Made by a program: the position numbers and the translations under genes. Of a DNA stretch of 28,302 bases, positions 8,034-16,350 are shown in pieces (within the stretch, counting starts at the first letter, position 1; each line of letters begins with the position of its first letter). Origin of the DNA: Ignavibacteriales bacterium (GTDB lineage Bacteria > Bacteroidota > Ignavibacteria > Ignavibacteriales > Ignavibacteriaceae); contig PLNZ01000176.1 of assembly GCA_003142915.1 (NCBI GenBank), forward strand, positions 3,426 to 31,727. The letters are read 5' to 3'. The notes beneath the pieces are model-generated. The model ran no database searches and was not told the origin of the DNA. It worked only from the letters and a program-made list of their open reading frames with translations.

Positions 8034-9033
8034 CGTCCAATACTCCTTGATACTCTTCTTTGTTAATTTTGTCTTTTGATACGGCAATTAATATTAAGCC
8101 GATCAAAATCCAGAATAGTTCTCTCATCCTATTGACTAATCCGATGTATATCCCGATAGCCGGAACATAATTCAATAAGCCAAGCGTTAAATACAATCCG
8201 CCTTCTTTTACGCCAAGTTCAAAGGGAACTATAAAAAGCAGGTTGGATATAATCGCAGCTCCCGCGTTAATAAGAAATGTGTCAAGAAGTGTGGGAGAGT
8301 ACCCGATAGCTTTTAAAATAAAATAGAATTCCAATGTGCCAACAAACCTTGAAGCCAGCTCAAAGATATTAGCTGCAATAAAACTCTTTTTCCTTGTACC
8401 CACCAATTCGCTGATATTTTCATCTACTCCAGTAAGAAAATCTTCTTTATTATTTACCCTTTCACTAAATTTTTTAAGGATTGGAAGTTTTACAAAAAAG
8501 AGGGCAAATGATTTTGTAACACCTCTTTTGTATCCTTTCATGAAGAGAAAAACTATTCCGGTAAATACAACCAGGCAGACAGTTAATATAACATAGGCTA
8601 CGGTAGATACCGGCAGGAAAAAGTATATGGCAATGATTGCTGCAATCCAGAATAAAAATGAGGAAAGGAAATGAAGCATCAGGTACGATACTGTAACCGA
8701 TAATGAACGGTTAAGTCCGATGGAGTTTTTTAATACCAAAACTTTATATGGTTCGCCTCCAAGATGAAAAAACGGCGTCATATAATTAAGAGCATAACCT
8801 CTTATAGTAACCGAAAGTACTTTATGAAATGGAAGTTCTTTCCTGTTAATAATAAAATTCCAGGCAACAGCATTAAAAAGATAAACTGGAATCCATGTGC
8901 TGATTATTAGCAAAAAATACCAGCTTGTTTTTTCCAAATTCCGGATAATATTATCAACTCCAAAATCAGCAACGAGATACACGAAGAATATTAATCCTGC
9001 CAGAAGAAAAATGTATTTGATTTTATTATTCAT
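8014..9033 (-). CDS. Flippase-like integral membrane protein (UPF0104 / LPG synthase TM-domain family)
   Basis: This is a polytopic inner-membrane protein of about 339 residues resembling the transmembrane domain shared by lysylphosphatidylglycerol synthases and the UPF0104 family, members of which are thought to flip or handle lipids. Hydrophobic spans are visible from the N-terminus (YIFLLAGLIFFVYLVADFG) onward, about seven or eight in total. The family-typical segments are SVTIRGYALNYMTPFFHLGGEPYK-like in the first third and FIVPFELGVKEGG in the last third (ending near IGIYIGLVNRMRELFW). There is no soluble aminoacyl-transferase domain. I chose ATG 9033, one base after the upstream stop; an ATG at 9063 in the same frame adds ten non-hydrophobic residues. 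In this cluster it may translocate the inositol lipid or its intermediate, which is inference. Confidence 0.85.
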   Translation of the reverse strand: MNNKIKYIFLLAGLIFFVYLVADFGVDNIIRNLEKTSWYFLLIISTWIPVYLFNAVAWNFIINRKELPFHKVLSVTIRGYALNYMTPFFHLGGEPYKVLVLKNSIGLNRSLSVTVSYLMLHFLSSFLFWIAAIIAIYFFLPVSTVAYVILTVCLVVFTGIVFLFMKGYKRGVTKSFALFFVKLPILKKFSERVNNKEDFLTGVDENISELVGTRKKSFIAANIFELASRFVGTLEFYFILKAIGYSPTLLDTFLINAGAAIISNLLFIVPFELGVKEGGLYLTLGLLNYVPAIGIYIGLVNRMRELFWILIGLILIAVSKDKINKEEYQGVLDDGNSTI

Positions 9034-9034
9034 G

Positions 9035-10039
9035 TTAAATATTATTTGCCCGGGATGATTCATAACATTTAGTTAATAAAAAGATTGACTGATATGCTTC
9101 GTCAATCCAATTAATATTTTGTTGTTTATTTTTTACGGCGTTAAAAAACTGGCGGAACATATTTACATACATTAAGGAATAGTTTTTTTTATCAGAAGCA
9201 TCCGGCATTTGAATTTCTTCAATTCCGGCAGAGCTGGATTTTAATAATTTATTCCCGACTTCATAATAAATACCACCGTTTTTGCAGACCAGTTTGGCAT
9301 CGTTATATCTTTTATCTGCCGCCCATGTTACAGTTATTTGTGCAGCGCCCTTTTCGGACTCCAACAGTACAATTGCGCTGTCTTCACAGTTATAATCGAA
9401 GTGCTGAAGAGTTGTCAGGTTCGACATTACTTTTACCGGTTTACCAAGCATCCAGTTTGCCAGGTACAAATAATGAATTCCTGTATCAATTAATATTCCT
9501 CCGCCAAGTTCTGCTGATGATTTGCGCCATTTATCGGTTAGCGTTTCCAAACCCGGATCAGCCTGAGTGCGAAAAACATTAAATTGAATGAGCGGCTTTG
9601 ATAAACCTTCCTGGGAATCGATAAAAGCTTTAAACTCCGACCAGATAGGAGAATATTTATATTGATGGCAGGGCATAAAAACTATTGATGATTCTAATAA
9701 TTTTTCCCTTATTGATTCCGCTTCTTTTAAATTAAGAGTAAACGGCTTTTCGCATAGTATATTTAGCTTCTTTGAAATACACTTTTCAAGCATTTCATAA
9801 TGATATTGAGGCGGGCATGATATATCAACAAAATCTAGAGTCTCTCTATCTAATAATTCCTCTAATGAAGGATAGAACTTAATCTCCGGGAATTCTTTTT
9901 GACTGATTTGAAAGTTCTGCGGATCGGGTTCAACAGCTGCTGATACTTCCGCCAAATTTTTTAATTCCACGTTTCTATAAGCATCGAGATGACTTGAACG
10001 CGCTATTTTCCCAAAACCAATTATTGCTCCTTTCAACAT
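9035..10039 (-). CDS. Gfo/Idh/MocA-family NAD(P)-dependent oxidoreductase
   Basis: Enzymes of this family oxidise or reduce hydroxyls of sugars and cyclitols, inositol 2-dehydrogenase being one known member. The 334-residue protein has the N-terminal Rossmann motif GFGKIA (8-13), the CEKPF motif (96-100) with its catalytic Lys, and the C-terminal-domain block GGGILIDTGIHYL (179-191), whose D185 and H189 match the usual DxxxH catalytic pair. The start codon overlaps the upstream stop (TAATG) and has a strong ggagga Shine-Dalgarno, so translation is probably coupled to the CDP-alcohol phosphatidyltransferase. Operon context suggests the substrate is inositol, an inositol phosphate or a headgroup sugar; the sequence does not decide this. 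Confidence 0.9.
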   Translation of the reverse strand: MLKGAIIGFGKIARSSHLDAYRNVELKNLAEVSAAVEPDPQNFQISQKEFPEIKFYPSLEELLDRETLDFVDISCPPQYHYEMLEKCISKKLNILCEKPFTLNLKEAESIREKLLESSIVFMPCHQYKYSPIWSEFKAFIDSQEGLSKPLIQFNVFRTQADPGLETLTDKWRKSSAELGGGILIDTGIHYLYLANWMLGKPVKVMSNLTTLQHFDYNCEDSAIVLLESEKGAAQITVTWAADKRYNDAKLVCKNGGIYYEVGNKLLKSSSAGIEEIQMPDASDKKNYSLMYVNMFRQFFNAVKNKQQNINWIDEAYQSIFLLTKCYESSRANNI

Positions 10040-10965
10040 TATAATTCCTCCGATTTAATTGATATTGCTTCACTTAAAATAAATTTGCTGTTAGCCTCAT
10101 GTTTGGCAATTACATAAATAAGAAGCAGGTTAAGACCAATAATCTGGAAGAAAGCAAAAATGTATATGTTGTTTAATAAGATTGCTATAAAGAGTACAAT
10201 CATCCGGGTATTTGAGGTAAGGATATTATAGTACTTTATTAAGCGTTTGTTCTTTTCACGAAATAAAGCAGAAATAATGTTTGGAATTTTCGACTTAAAA
10301 TTCAGTTCAACGTATCTAAGAAGTTTTATTGTATTTTTTGAAACGAATTCCTGCTCGATGGTATAATTAATATACATCCTCATCAGGAATTTCTTCCGGA
10401 AGTTTTTACTCCAGCTTAATTTGGAATATTCAACAGAAAGATTGGCAGAATCATCAATCTCGCTTTTTTCTTTCCCATGAACGAAATAAGAGTAAAAGTT
10501 CCGGTAGTGATCTGCTACGGCGCATTGAAATGAATGGCTTATACCCGCAATTACAGCAAAAACAAAAATGGCAGGAGACAAACCGGTATTTATAAGTCGA
10601 AGGCAGAGATGGATGTAGATACTTATATACCAGAGATTGCCTCCAAGTCCGTCGAGAATCCTGCCGTATCGACTTTTATGGTTAGTCATGCGTGCAAGCT
10701 GTCCATCTGCGCTGTCCAGCCCTTCCGCCCATATTAACAAAAATATACCTATAACATTTATTCGTAAATCCTGGTAATAGAACAAATGCCCGGCAAGTAC
10801 GCCGACAAAAATGCTCAAAATTGTTAACCCGTTGGGGGTAAAGCCCATTTTCTTTGATATCAGCGCCATTAAGTAACCGAAAGGACGGTAGAATACTACA
10901 TCTAAGAATTCTTCGGTGTCTTCCGATTTAAACGTATTCTTAATATTTGATTTGGTCAGCAACAT
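10039..10965 (-). CDS. CDP-alcohol phosphatidyltransferase family protein
   Basis: Members transfer a phosphoalcohol between CMP and an alcohol acceptor, for example in making phosphatidylinositol phosphate, di-inositol phosphate or aminophospholipids, in the inner membrane. The family signature is present: residues 84-109 from the chosen start read D-x2-D-G-x2-A-R-x8-G-x3-D-x3, but the fourth Asp of the canonical motif is Gly (G109, codon at 10639-10641), followed by Asn. Several hydrophobic spans surround it, and a basic region (RKKFLMRMYINY) lies in the second half. I prefer ATG 10965 (gagg 9 nt upstream) over ATG 10980; either overlaps the aminotransferase end. Together with inositol-phosphate synthase and a nucleotidyltransferase, a role in inositol phospholipid synthesis is likely. 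Confidence 0.88.
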   Translation of the reverse strand: MLLTKSNIKNTFKSEDTEEFLDVVFYRPFGYLMALISKKMGFTPNGLTILSIFVGVLAGHLFYYQDLRINVIGIFLLIWAEGLDSADGQLARMTNHKSRYGRILDGLGGNLWYISIYIHLCLRLINTGLSPAIFVFAVIAGISHSFQCAVADHYRNFYSYFVHGKEKSEIDDSANLSVEYSKLSWSKNFRKKFLMRMYINYTIEQEFVSKNTIKLLRYVELNFKSKIPNIISALFREKNKRLIKYYNILTSNTRMIVLFIAILLNNIYIFAFFQIIGLNLLLIYVIAKHEANSKFILSEAISIKSEEL

Positions 10966-12298
10966 GCTGAAATACCTCATCCATTATTTCAATTCCTTCT
11001 TCGGCTATTTCTTCTGTAATTACCAACGGAGGATTTATCCTTATATCGGGATTATATCCCATTAAAATTAAGCCTCTGTTCAGGCATTCTTTGAAAATAA
11101 CTTGTGTGTATTTTTTGTCCAACTTTTCCTTTGAATTTTTTGATTTAACTAATTCAACACCTATCATTAATCCTTTACCACGTACATCGCCGACAAAGTT
11201 ATATTTGTCCTGGAAAGTTTTTAATTTTTCCAACATAAAAGCACCGACTTTGGCTGAATTTTCTACCAATCCTTCATCTATGATTGTTCTTAGTGTAATA
11301 TATGCCGCCGCGGACGCAATGGGATTCCCGCCGTAACTTGATGAACTGCCTGATGGATTTGCAAACGGTTTTGCATTAATAATTTCTTCATTGGATATTA
11401 ATCCGGTCATCGGAAAACCGCCGCCGAATCCTTTGCCAATCGTTATAATATCCGGTACAACATCGTCATGCTGGCAGCCGAACATTTTTCCGGTTCTTCC
11501 GAAACCTGTAATCATTTCATCGGCTATTAATACAGCGCCGATTTTATTGGAAAGTTTTTTAAGCTCTACTAGAAATCCTTTTGGAGGTACAACATTTCCG
11601 TTAGTTCCCTGGATCGGCTCGACTACAAATGCAGCCACCTGTCCGGTTGTTTCATATCTGATTTTATCTTTAATAAAATCAACACATCTGAATTTGCATT
11701 CAGGGAAAGTATCGTTTAACGGACAACGGCGGCAATTTGCATATGGAGTTGAGAATGTACCGACCGGTAATGGTCCTAATCCGTACTTGAAAGTATCACT
11801 TAACAAACCGAGCACTCCCATAGTTTTACCATGAAAACCGCCCCAAAAACTTATAAACTCAGTTCTTTTTGTATAAGATTTGGCAAGTCTTAAGGCGGCT
11901 TCCACTGCTTCAGCGCCGCTGCTGTAAAACTGGCTGCGATTAAGGTCCCCCGGTGTTACTTCTGCAAGCAGCTTTACAAGCTTAGCGCGCATTTCGGTTG
12001 TAAAACTTCCCACATGAATTTTAGCAAGCTGTTCTGAAAAACCTTTTACATACCTTGGATGGTTATATCCCAGGCTGGCTACACCCACACCTGCGAAGAA
12101 ATCGATAAAGCGGTTACCGTCAACATCCTCAATTATTGCGCCTTCACCTTTTGCAGTAACAATTTTTGATGATGTCGCAATTGTTTGCGTTCCCGGGGCA
12201 ATATACTTTTGCTCTTCATTAAAAATTTTCAATGATTTTTTCCCGGGTATTTCGGTAACAACAGAAGAGTACTTCCGTTTATTAGTTTTGTTCAACAT
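10940..12298 (-). CDS. Class III PLP-dependent aminotransferase
   Basis: This is a 452-residue fold-type I aminotransferase of the ornithine/4-aminobutyrate/acetylornithine group, transferring an amino group to a keto or aldehyde substrate. Visible motifs are FFAGVGVASLGYNHP (67-81), SSGAEA (126-131, phosphate cup), D260 in LIADE (pyridine-nitrogen Asp) and the Schiff-base lysine K289 in TIGKGFGGG. A four-cysteine insert at 189-205 (CxxC-x8-CxxxC) is of a kind found in part of this class. The start lies inside the ATP-grasp gene (17-bp overlap), and the end overlaps the CDP-alcohol phosphatidyltransferase. Substrate is unknown. Beside a sugar-type dehydrogenase and an ATP-grasp enzyme it could aminate an oxidised inositol or supply an amino compound for the lipid headgroup. 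Confidence 0.93.
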   Translation of the reverse strand: MLNKTNKRKYSSVVTEIPGKKSLKIFNEEQKYIAPGTQTIATSSKIVTAKGEGAIIEDVDGNRFIDFFAGVGVASLGYNHPRYVKGFSEQLAKIHVGSFTTEMRAKLVKLLAEVTPGDLNRSQFYSSGAEAVEAALRLAKSYTKRTEFISFWGGFHGKTMGVLGLLSDTFKYGLGPLPVGTFSTPYANCRRCPLNDTFPECKFRCVDFIKDKIRYETTGQVAAFVVEPIQGTNGNVVPPKGFLVELKKLSNKIGAVLIADEMITGFGRTGKMFGCQHDDVVPDIITIGKGFGGGFPMTGLISNEEIINAKPFANPSGSSSSYGGNPIASAAAYITLRTIIDEGLVENSAKVGAFMLEKLKTFQDKYNFVGDVRGKGLMIGVELVKSKNSKEKLDKKYTQVIFKECLNRGLILMGYNPDIRINPPLVITEEIAEEGIEIMDEVFQHVADQIKY

Positions 12299-13109
12299 AA
12301 CTTAAAGCCTTTCTATGGATAAATTGGCCTATATGTTTTGCTGCTTCATCTCTTATTGGAGCAAAGCTTGGCCAATCGTTTATATCAATTATTGATAGAG
12401 TTCCCTTCGGAGAAACGATAACGTCCCCGCCGAAAATATCAAGCCCTAAAACTTCAGCAGATCTAAAAGCCAGATTTTTTAACTCGTCTAAACCAAACTC
12501 TACATAATCATGCCCATTTAAATAGTACCAATGAAAAAATCCGGTTCCTAAAACTCCGTAAAACTTTATTGTATCACCGGGCAGATGTTCCTGTATAACA
12601 GTCTTTTTAATTCCTCTTTTATAAAACTCTTCCAGCGTTGTTTCCAGTTCATTTTTGGAATAAATGAGGGTAACATCTTCTTTATGCTCCGCATGAACAT
12701 CACCGCGTTTAAGCCACAATTTGGAATTAGGGAAAGAATCAATAACATCTTTTGCCTCGCAGTAATTTTCCAATATTATACTCTTCGGAAAAGGTATACT
12801 AGCTTTAGTCAGCATATTTATCATATTTATCCTGTAAGAGTTTAAAGCTGAGGCCGGGGTGTTAATTATCATTGCACCATTATTTTCAAAAGCCTGCAGC
12901 TTGAGCAAACCGGGCAGCCCCTGCGCCATAGAAAAAATAATTTTATCATCTATGTCATTCGTTTCTATAAATGACTCATTCAAAATTTCCACCTCATTTC
13001 CGAGATTTTTGAGTATCTCGCCGGTTTTTATTAATATGAGATAATCATTTGTAATGTGATTCGGTGAATAAATTTCTTTTCTTTTAATTCCGGTAAATTT
13101 TAGTTTCAT
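12282..13109 (-). CDS. ATP-grasp fold ligase (RimK-like)
   Basis: A 275-residue protein with the layout of an ATP-grasp carboxylate-amine ligase. The N-terminal preATP-grasp region is residues 1-90. Then come the nucleotide-binding WLKRGD strand (132-137), QEHLPGD (173-179) with the usual acidic hinge, and GLDIFGGDVIV (222-232). The Mg-binding end IIDINDWPSF (240-249) has the D...N arrangement of RimK-type enzymes. These enzymes join an amine to a carboxylate via an acylphosphate. It starts 32 bp after the MCE protein and overlaps the aminotransferase start by 17 bp. The substrate is not evident. A headgroup amino acid or amine ligation is possible from context only. Confidence 0.85.
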   Translation of the reverse strand: MKLKFTGIKRKEIYSPNHITNDYLILIKTGEILKNLGNEVEILNESFIETNDIDDKIIFSMAQGLPGLLKLQAFENNGAMIINTPASALNSYRINMINMLTKASIPFPKSIILENYCEAKDVIDSFPNSKLWLKRGDVHAEHKEDVTLIYSKNELETTLEEFYKRGIKKTVIQEHLPGDTIKFYGVLGTGFFHWYYLNGHDYVEFGLDELKNLAFRSAEVLGLDIFGGDVIVSPKGTLSIIDINDWPSFAPIRDEAAKHIGQFIHRKALSYVEQN

Positions 13110-13141
13110 AATTTCCCAAATTGTGTTATTAAAATTTTTAA

Positions 13142-14104
13142 TTAAAAAATCTTTACCTTAACGTACCTGTCTGGATTCTCCTTGATGTCGTTAACCAAAT
13201 TATTGATGTCCTTTATCAGATCGTTAAGATTATGGTACAATTTTTTGTCATTTAGCAAACCTCCGGCAACTGTGCTGTCACTCTGGACCTTGGAAAGAAT
13301 TCCTTTTAGCTGTGCAGCAGATGAGTTTATATTATTATATAATGAATCTTCTACAACTAATTTCCCCAGAGTCCCTTTACCATCACGTAAGTCGGTTACA
13401 ATTCCTTTGAGGTCTTTAATTACATATACAAGATTATTGTAAAGTTCTTTATCGTTTATAAGCTCTCCCAGAGAATTGTTTTTATTTTCAAATGACGACA
13501 ATATATTATCTATTTTATTTATTACACGGTTTATTCCGTTAACAGTAGCAGGTTCATTTATAAGCGCTCCAATGCTCCCTTTTCCTGCTGCAATAGTATC
13601 GGTTATTTTATGCAGATTGAGGAGGATTCCTTTCAGGTCAACAACAGCCGGGGATAGGCTTTGTGAAATATCCTCAAAGCCTAAAGTTGAATTGAACGGG
13701 ATAGTAGAACCCTCAGCTACTGCAATCTCATTTGGTTTGCCAACAGTGATATAGACTAACTTGTCTCCTAATATTCCGATAGCTTTAATTTCCGCCCTTG
13801 AGCTTGCTGTAATTTTATTTTGATATGAACTCAGAACCCTTAATGATATGCAGATAATGCTTTTCTCATTGCCGGGCACAAAATCAATCTTCTCAACATC
13901 GCCTGCTTTAATCCCTCCCAACATTACAGGCGCGCCTTTTACAAGACCTGCTGCATCTGTAACATAAGTTTTCAGGCTGTAGGTTTTCGAGAAAAAATAA
14001 TCATCTGTACCGACTATTATGAGAAGGATAAATATTATCAACAGGCCGGCAAAAACAGTTAAGCCGACTTTGTAATTTTTTATCTTGTCCTTTTGTTCTT
14101 CCAT
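13142..14104 (-). CDS. mlaD: MCE/MlaD-family lipid transporter substrate-binding protein
   Basis: This is the membrane-anchored, periplasmic MCE component of an Mla-type ABC lipid transporter, which forms the ring that carries phospholipid between inner and outer membrane. Of 320 residues, about 14-32 form one transmembrane anchor (VGLTVFAGLLIIFILLIIVG), and about 40-125 form the MCE domain (VTDAAGLVKGAPVMLGGIKAG, then GILGDKLVYITVG). The long C-terminal tail has a repeating pattern of the type LGxLIxDxxLYxNL three times (about 210-300), probably helical and tube- or rim-forming. It lies 9 bp after the ATPase gene. MlaA, MlaB and MlaC homologues are absent from the window. Confidence 0.9.
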   Translation of the reverse strand: MEEQKDKIKNYKVGLTVFAGLLIIFILLIIVGTDDYFFSKTYSLKTYVTDAAGLVKGAPVMLGGIKAGDVEKIDFVPGNEKSIICISLRVLSSYQNKITASSRAEIKAIGILGDKLVYITVGKPNEIAVAEGSTIPFNSTLGFEDISQSLSPAVVDLKGILLNLHKITDTIAAGKGSIGALINEPATVNGINRVINKIDNILSSFENKNNSLGELINDKELYNNLVYVIKDLKGIVTDLRDGKGTLGKLVVEDSLYNNINSSAAQLKGILSKVQSDSTVAGGLLNDKKLYHNLNDLIKDINNLVNDIKENPDRYVKVKIF

Positions 14105-14113
14105 TGAATATAT

Positions 14114-14866
14114 TTATTTATTGTTAACAAAAAATGAAGCATCTTCAAAAATCTCATAAAAGAAATCTTTGATAAATTGATCTTTAGATTTTAGTATATC
14201 TTTTAAATTGCCTGATGTAATAACTTTGCCGTCATTTATTACAGTAAGAACATCACCGATTGCAATGGCATCGTTCAATATATGCGTAACAATAACGGAG
14301 GTAGTTCCTCTTGATTTCAAACTTTTAATGAGATTGAGTACAGCTTTTGTATTAATAGGATCGAGTCCGGTAGTCGGTTCATCAAACAAAATTATTTTGG
14401 GATCTAACGCTAAAGCTCTTGCAACAGCCAGCCGTTTTTTCATCCCACCGCTTAACTGATCAGGATATAATTTTTCAGTACCCGAAAGATTAACGAACGA
14501 TAAAACTTCTTCTACCTTTTCACTAATTACATTTAGCGGTTTATCACTGCCTTCTTTTAAAAAGTAGGCTGCATTTTGTTCAACTGTTAAAGAATCGAAT
14601 AAAGCATTTGCCTGGAAGACCATTCCGATTTTTCTTCTTACATCCAGTACATCACTTCCGGTTTCATCCAGAATGTTTTTGCCGTCAATAATTACGCTTC
14701 CACTATCTGCTTTCAGCAATCCAAGTATAACTTTTAATATTGTGCTTTTTCCTGCCCCGCTTGGCCCCAGTATTACCGACGTTGTTCCCTCCTCTATAAA
14801 TAATGAGACATCATTTAAAATGAGTCTTCCAGTCAATGTTAACGATATGTTTTTCAATTCAATCAT
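14114..14866 (-). CDS. mlaF: ABC transporter ATPase, MlaF type
   Basis: This is the cytoplasmic ATPase that powers the Mla/MCE lipid transporter. The 250-residue protein has Walker A GPSGAGKST at 34-42, the Q-loop glutamine in MVFQ (82-85), the signature LSGGM at 138-142, Walker B IILFDEP at 158-164, the D-loop GLD and a switch histidine in VTH. The EFSG-like region of MlaF is represented by ALFDSLTV (88-95), typical of lipid-export ATPases. It starts 6 bp after mlaE. Its position between permease and MCE protein gives the standard E-F-D order. Confidence 0.92.
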   Translation of the reverse strand: MIELKNISLTLTGRLILNDVSLFIEEGTTSVILGPSGAGKSTILKVILGLLKADSGSVIIDGKNILDETGSDVLDVRRKIGMVFQANALFDSLTVEQNAAYFLKEGSDKPLNVISEKVEEVLSFVNLSGTEKLYPDQLSGGMKKRLAVARALALDPKIILFDEPTTGLDPINTKAVLNLIKSLKSRGTTSVIVTHILNDAIAIGDVLTVINDGKVITSGNLKDILKSKDQFIKDFFYEIFEDASFFVNNK

Positions 14867-14872
14867 ATTCGC

Positions 14873-15649
14873 TTACAAGACCTCCCAGACTATTTTTGTA
14901 AAGATTACATCCAGTCCGAGAACTACAGCAGAAGACATAACGACAGAACTGATAGCTTTTTTACCGAGGTTTGTAGTTCCGCCGCTTGTACTTAAACCAT
15001 AATAACAACTGATACTTGAAATGAAGAAAGAAAAGAAAACAGGTTTAATACATCCAACGAAAAGATCTTTCAATTTTATAACCTTTAACACAGAATCAAT
15101 CAGATATGCTAGATCTACATGAAATGTTAAGTTAGCTATAATAACTCCGCCTATTATACCGGATATATCTGCAATTAAAGTGAGAGGTAAAAACATCACG
15201 AGAGCCGATATAACACGTGGAATGACCAACTTTTTTGTCGGGCTTAAACCAAAAGCTCTCAAAGCATCAATCTGTTCGCTTAATTGCATGGCTCCAATTT
15301 CTGAAGTGTTTTTTGCGCCAGTACGTGACGCCAGCAAAAGCCCTGTTACTACCGGGCCCAGTTCCCGTATCATGCCTAAGGTAATGGTACGCCCTATAAT
15401 GGTTATAGCGCCGTATGTTTCTAAATTATGACCGGCTTCAGTAACCAGAATCATTCCTGCAAACAAACCGCCTATAAGAACTAATAAGATGGCTTGAGGG
15501 CCTATAGCATACATCTCCTGAAGTGTATCTGACCTGCCTCGTCTATATGAAGTCAAATTCTTTAATATATCTATGACGAGAAAAGTGTACTCTTCTAAAG
15601 AGGCCAGCTTTTTCTTAATTGAATTTATTATTGAATAATTTTTTATCAT
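14873..15649 (-). CDS. mlaE: ABC transporter permease, MlaE type
   Basis: This 258-residue integral membrane permease belongs to the MlaE (DUF140) family that works with MlaF and MlaD to move phospholipids. It has an amphipathic N-terminal interface helix and about five membrane spans (for example AILLVLIGGLFAGMILV). The family-typical cytoplasmic loop is SEIGAMQLSEQIDALRAFG (about 115-133), which contacts the ATPase. The start overlaps the stop of the nucleotidyltransferase gene as ATGA, so translation is coupled to it. This makes a direct link between headgroup activation and lipid transport within one operon. Confidence 0.92.
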   Translation of the reverse strand: MIKNYSIINSIKKKLASLEEYTFLVIDILKNLTSYRRGRSDTLQEMYAIGPQAILLVLIGGLFAGMILVTEAGHNLETYGAITIIGRTITLGMIRELGPVVTGLLLASRTGAKNTSEIGAMQLSEQIDALRAFGLSPTKKLVIPRVISALVMFLPLTLIADISGIIGGVIIANLTFHVDLAYLIDSVLKVIKLKDLFVGCIKPVFFSFFISSISCYYGLSTSGGTTNLGKKAISSVVMSSAVVLGLDVIFTKIVWEVL

Positions 15650-16350
15650 TTTTTCTCAGACTTAATCAGTTCTTCTGCTTTTGGTATATCTGTAACATGA
15701 TCAACATCAATAATTTTTGAAAACGAAAACCCCTTTAGAATGTGACCACGAGCAACCAACAGCCGTAAAAAGTTTCTTAATCTAAATATTCCGTTTTCTA
15801 ACGCATAACTCATTTCTTTGAAGATTATAGGAGAGAAATAATAGATACCGCCGGTTGCCCAGTTATAACCCTCTTTAGAATCGCTAAACTTTAAAATCGT
15901 ATCTTCTTCATCCATAGCTACACAAAGAGGTTTTTCGTCGTCTATATACCGTGTAACTGCGAGTGTACCATCAATATCTTCACGTAGTAATGAATAGTTG
16001 ATGAATTCCGAGAATTCGCTTTCGAGGAAAACAGAATCGGTAGTGGCCAGACAAAATGGTTCTTTCATAAGATAAGGCGCTAAAGCAAACAAACTGTGCA
16101 TTGAGCTTTGTGTGTCTTGTATGATAATATCTACCGGTAACCCGAAGTCATTCATTAAAAGATAGTTCTTAAGCTCTGGCTCATGGGAGTTAATAATGCA
16201 AAAAACTTTTTGCGTTTCGATAGATCGTGCAATTCTGATTATTCTTTCTATCAGGTATTCACCATTTATTTTTATCATATGCTTCGGGCTTTTCAAACCT
16301 TCCGCTTTAATGCGCGAGCTTTCCCCGGCTCCAATAATTGCTAAGTCCAT
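15646..16350 (-). CDS. Sugar-phosphate-type nucleotidyltransferase, candidate inositol-1-phosphate cytidylyltransferase
   Basis: A 234-residue NTP-transferase with the GT-A-like nucleotidyltransferase fold. The N-terminal loop IIGAGESSR (5-13) binds the nucleotide, SPKHMIKINGEYLIERI (21-37) has the catalytic Lys region, TTDS (103-106) carries the metal-binding Asp, and a C-terminal DVDHVTD block ends the fold. It activates a phosphorylated sugar or cyclitol with CTP or another NTP. Because the operon makes inositol phosphate and has a CDP-alcohol transferase, CTP:inositol-1-phosphate cytidylyltransferase is the leading hypothesis; that reaction is known from thermophiles and Rhodothermus. No clear Shine-Dalgarno precedes ATG 16350. 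It is the first intact gene of the cluster and overlaps the decayed gene upstream. Confidence 0.85.
   Translation of the reverse strand: MDLAIIGAGESSRIKAEGLKSPKHMIKINGEYLIERIIRIARSIETQKVFCIINSHEPELKNYLLMNDFGLPVDIIIQDTQSSMHSLFALAPYLMKEPFCLATTDSVFLESEFSEFINYSLLREDIDGTLAVTRYIDDEKPLCVAMDEEDTILKFSDSKEGYNWATGGIYYFSPIIFKEMSYALENGIFRLRNFLRLLVARGHILKGFSFSKIIDVDHVTDIPKAEELIKSEKK

Noticed and set aside
8034..8087. Longer HAD hydrolase start at 8087
   Set aside because: It would deepen the overlap with the upstream gene to 74 bp and lacks the good Shine-Dalgarno found before 8033.
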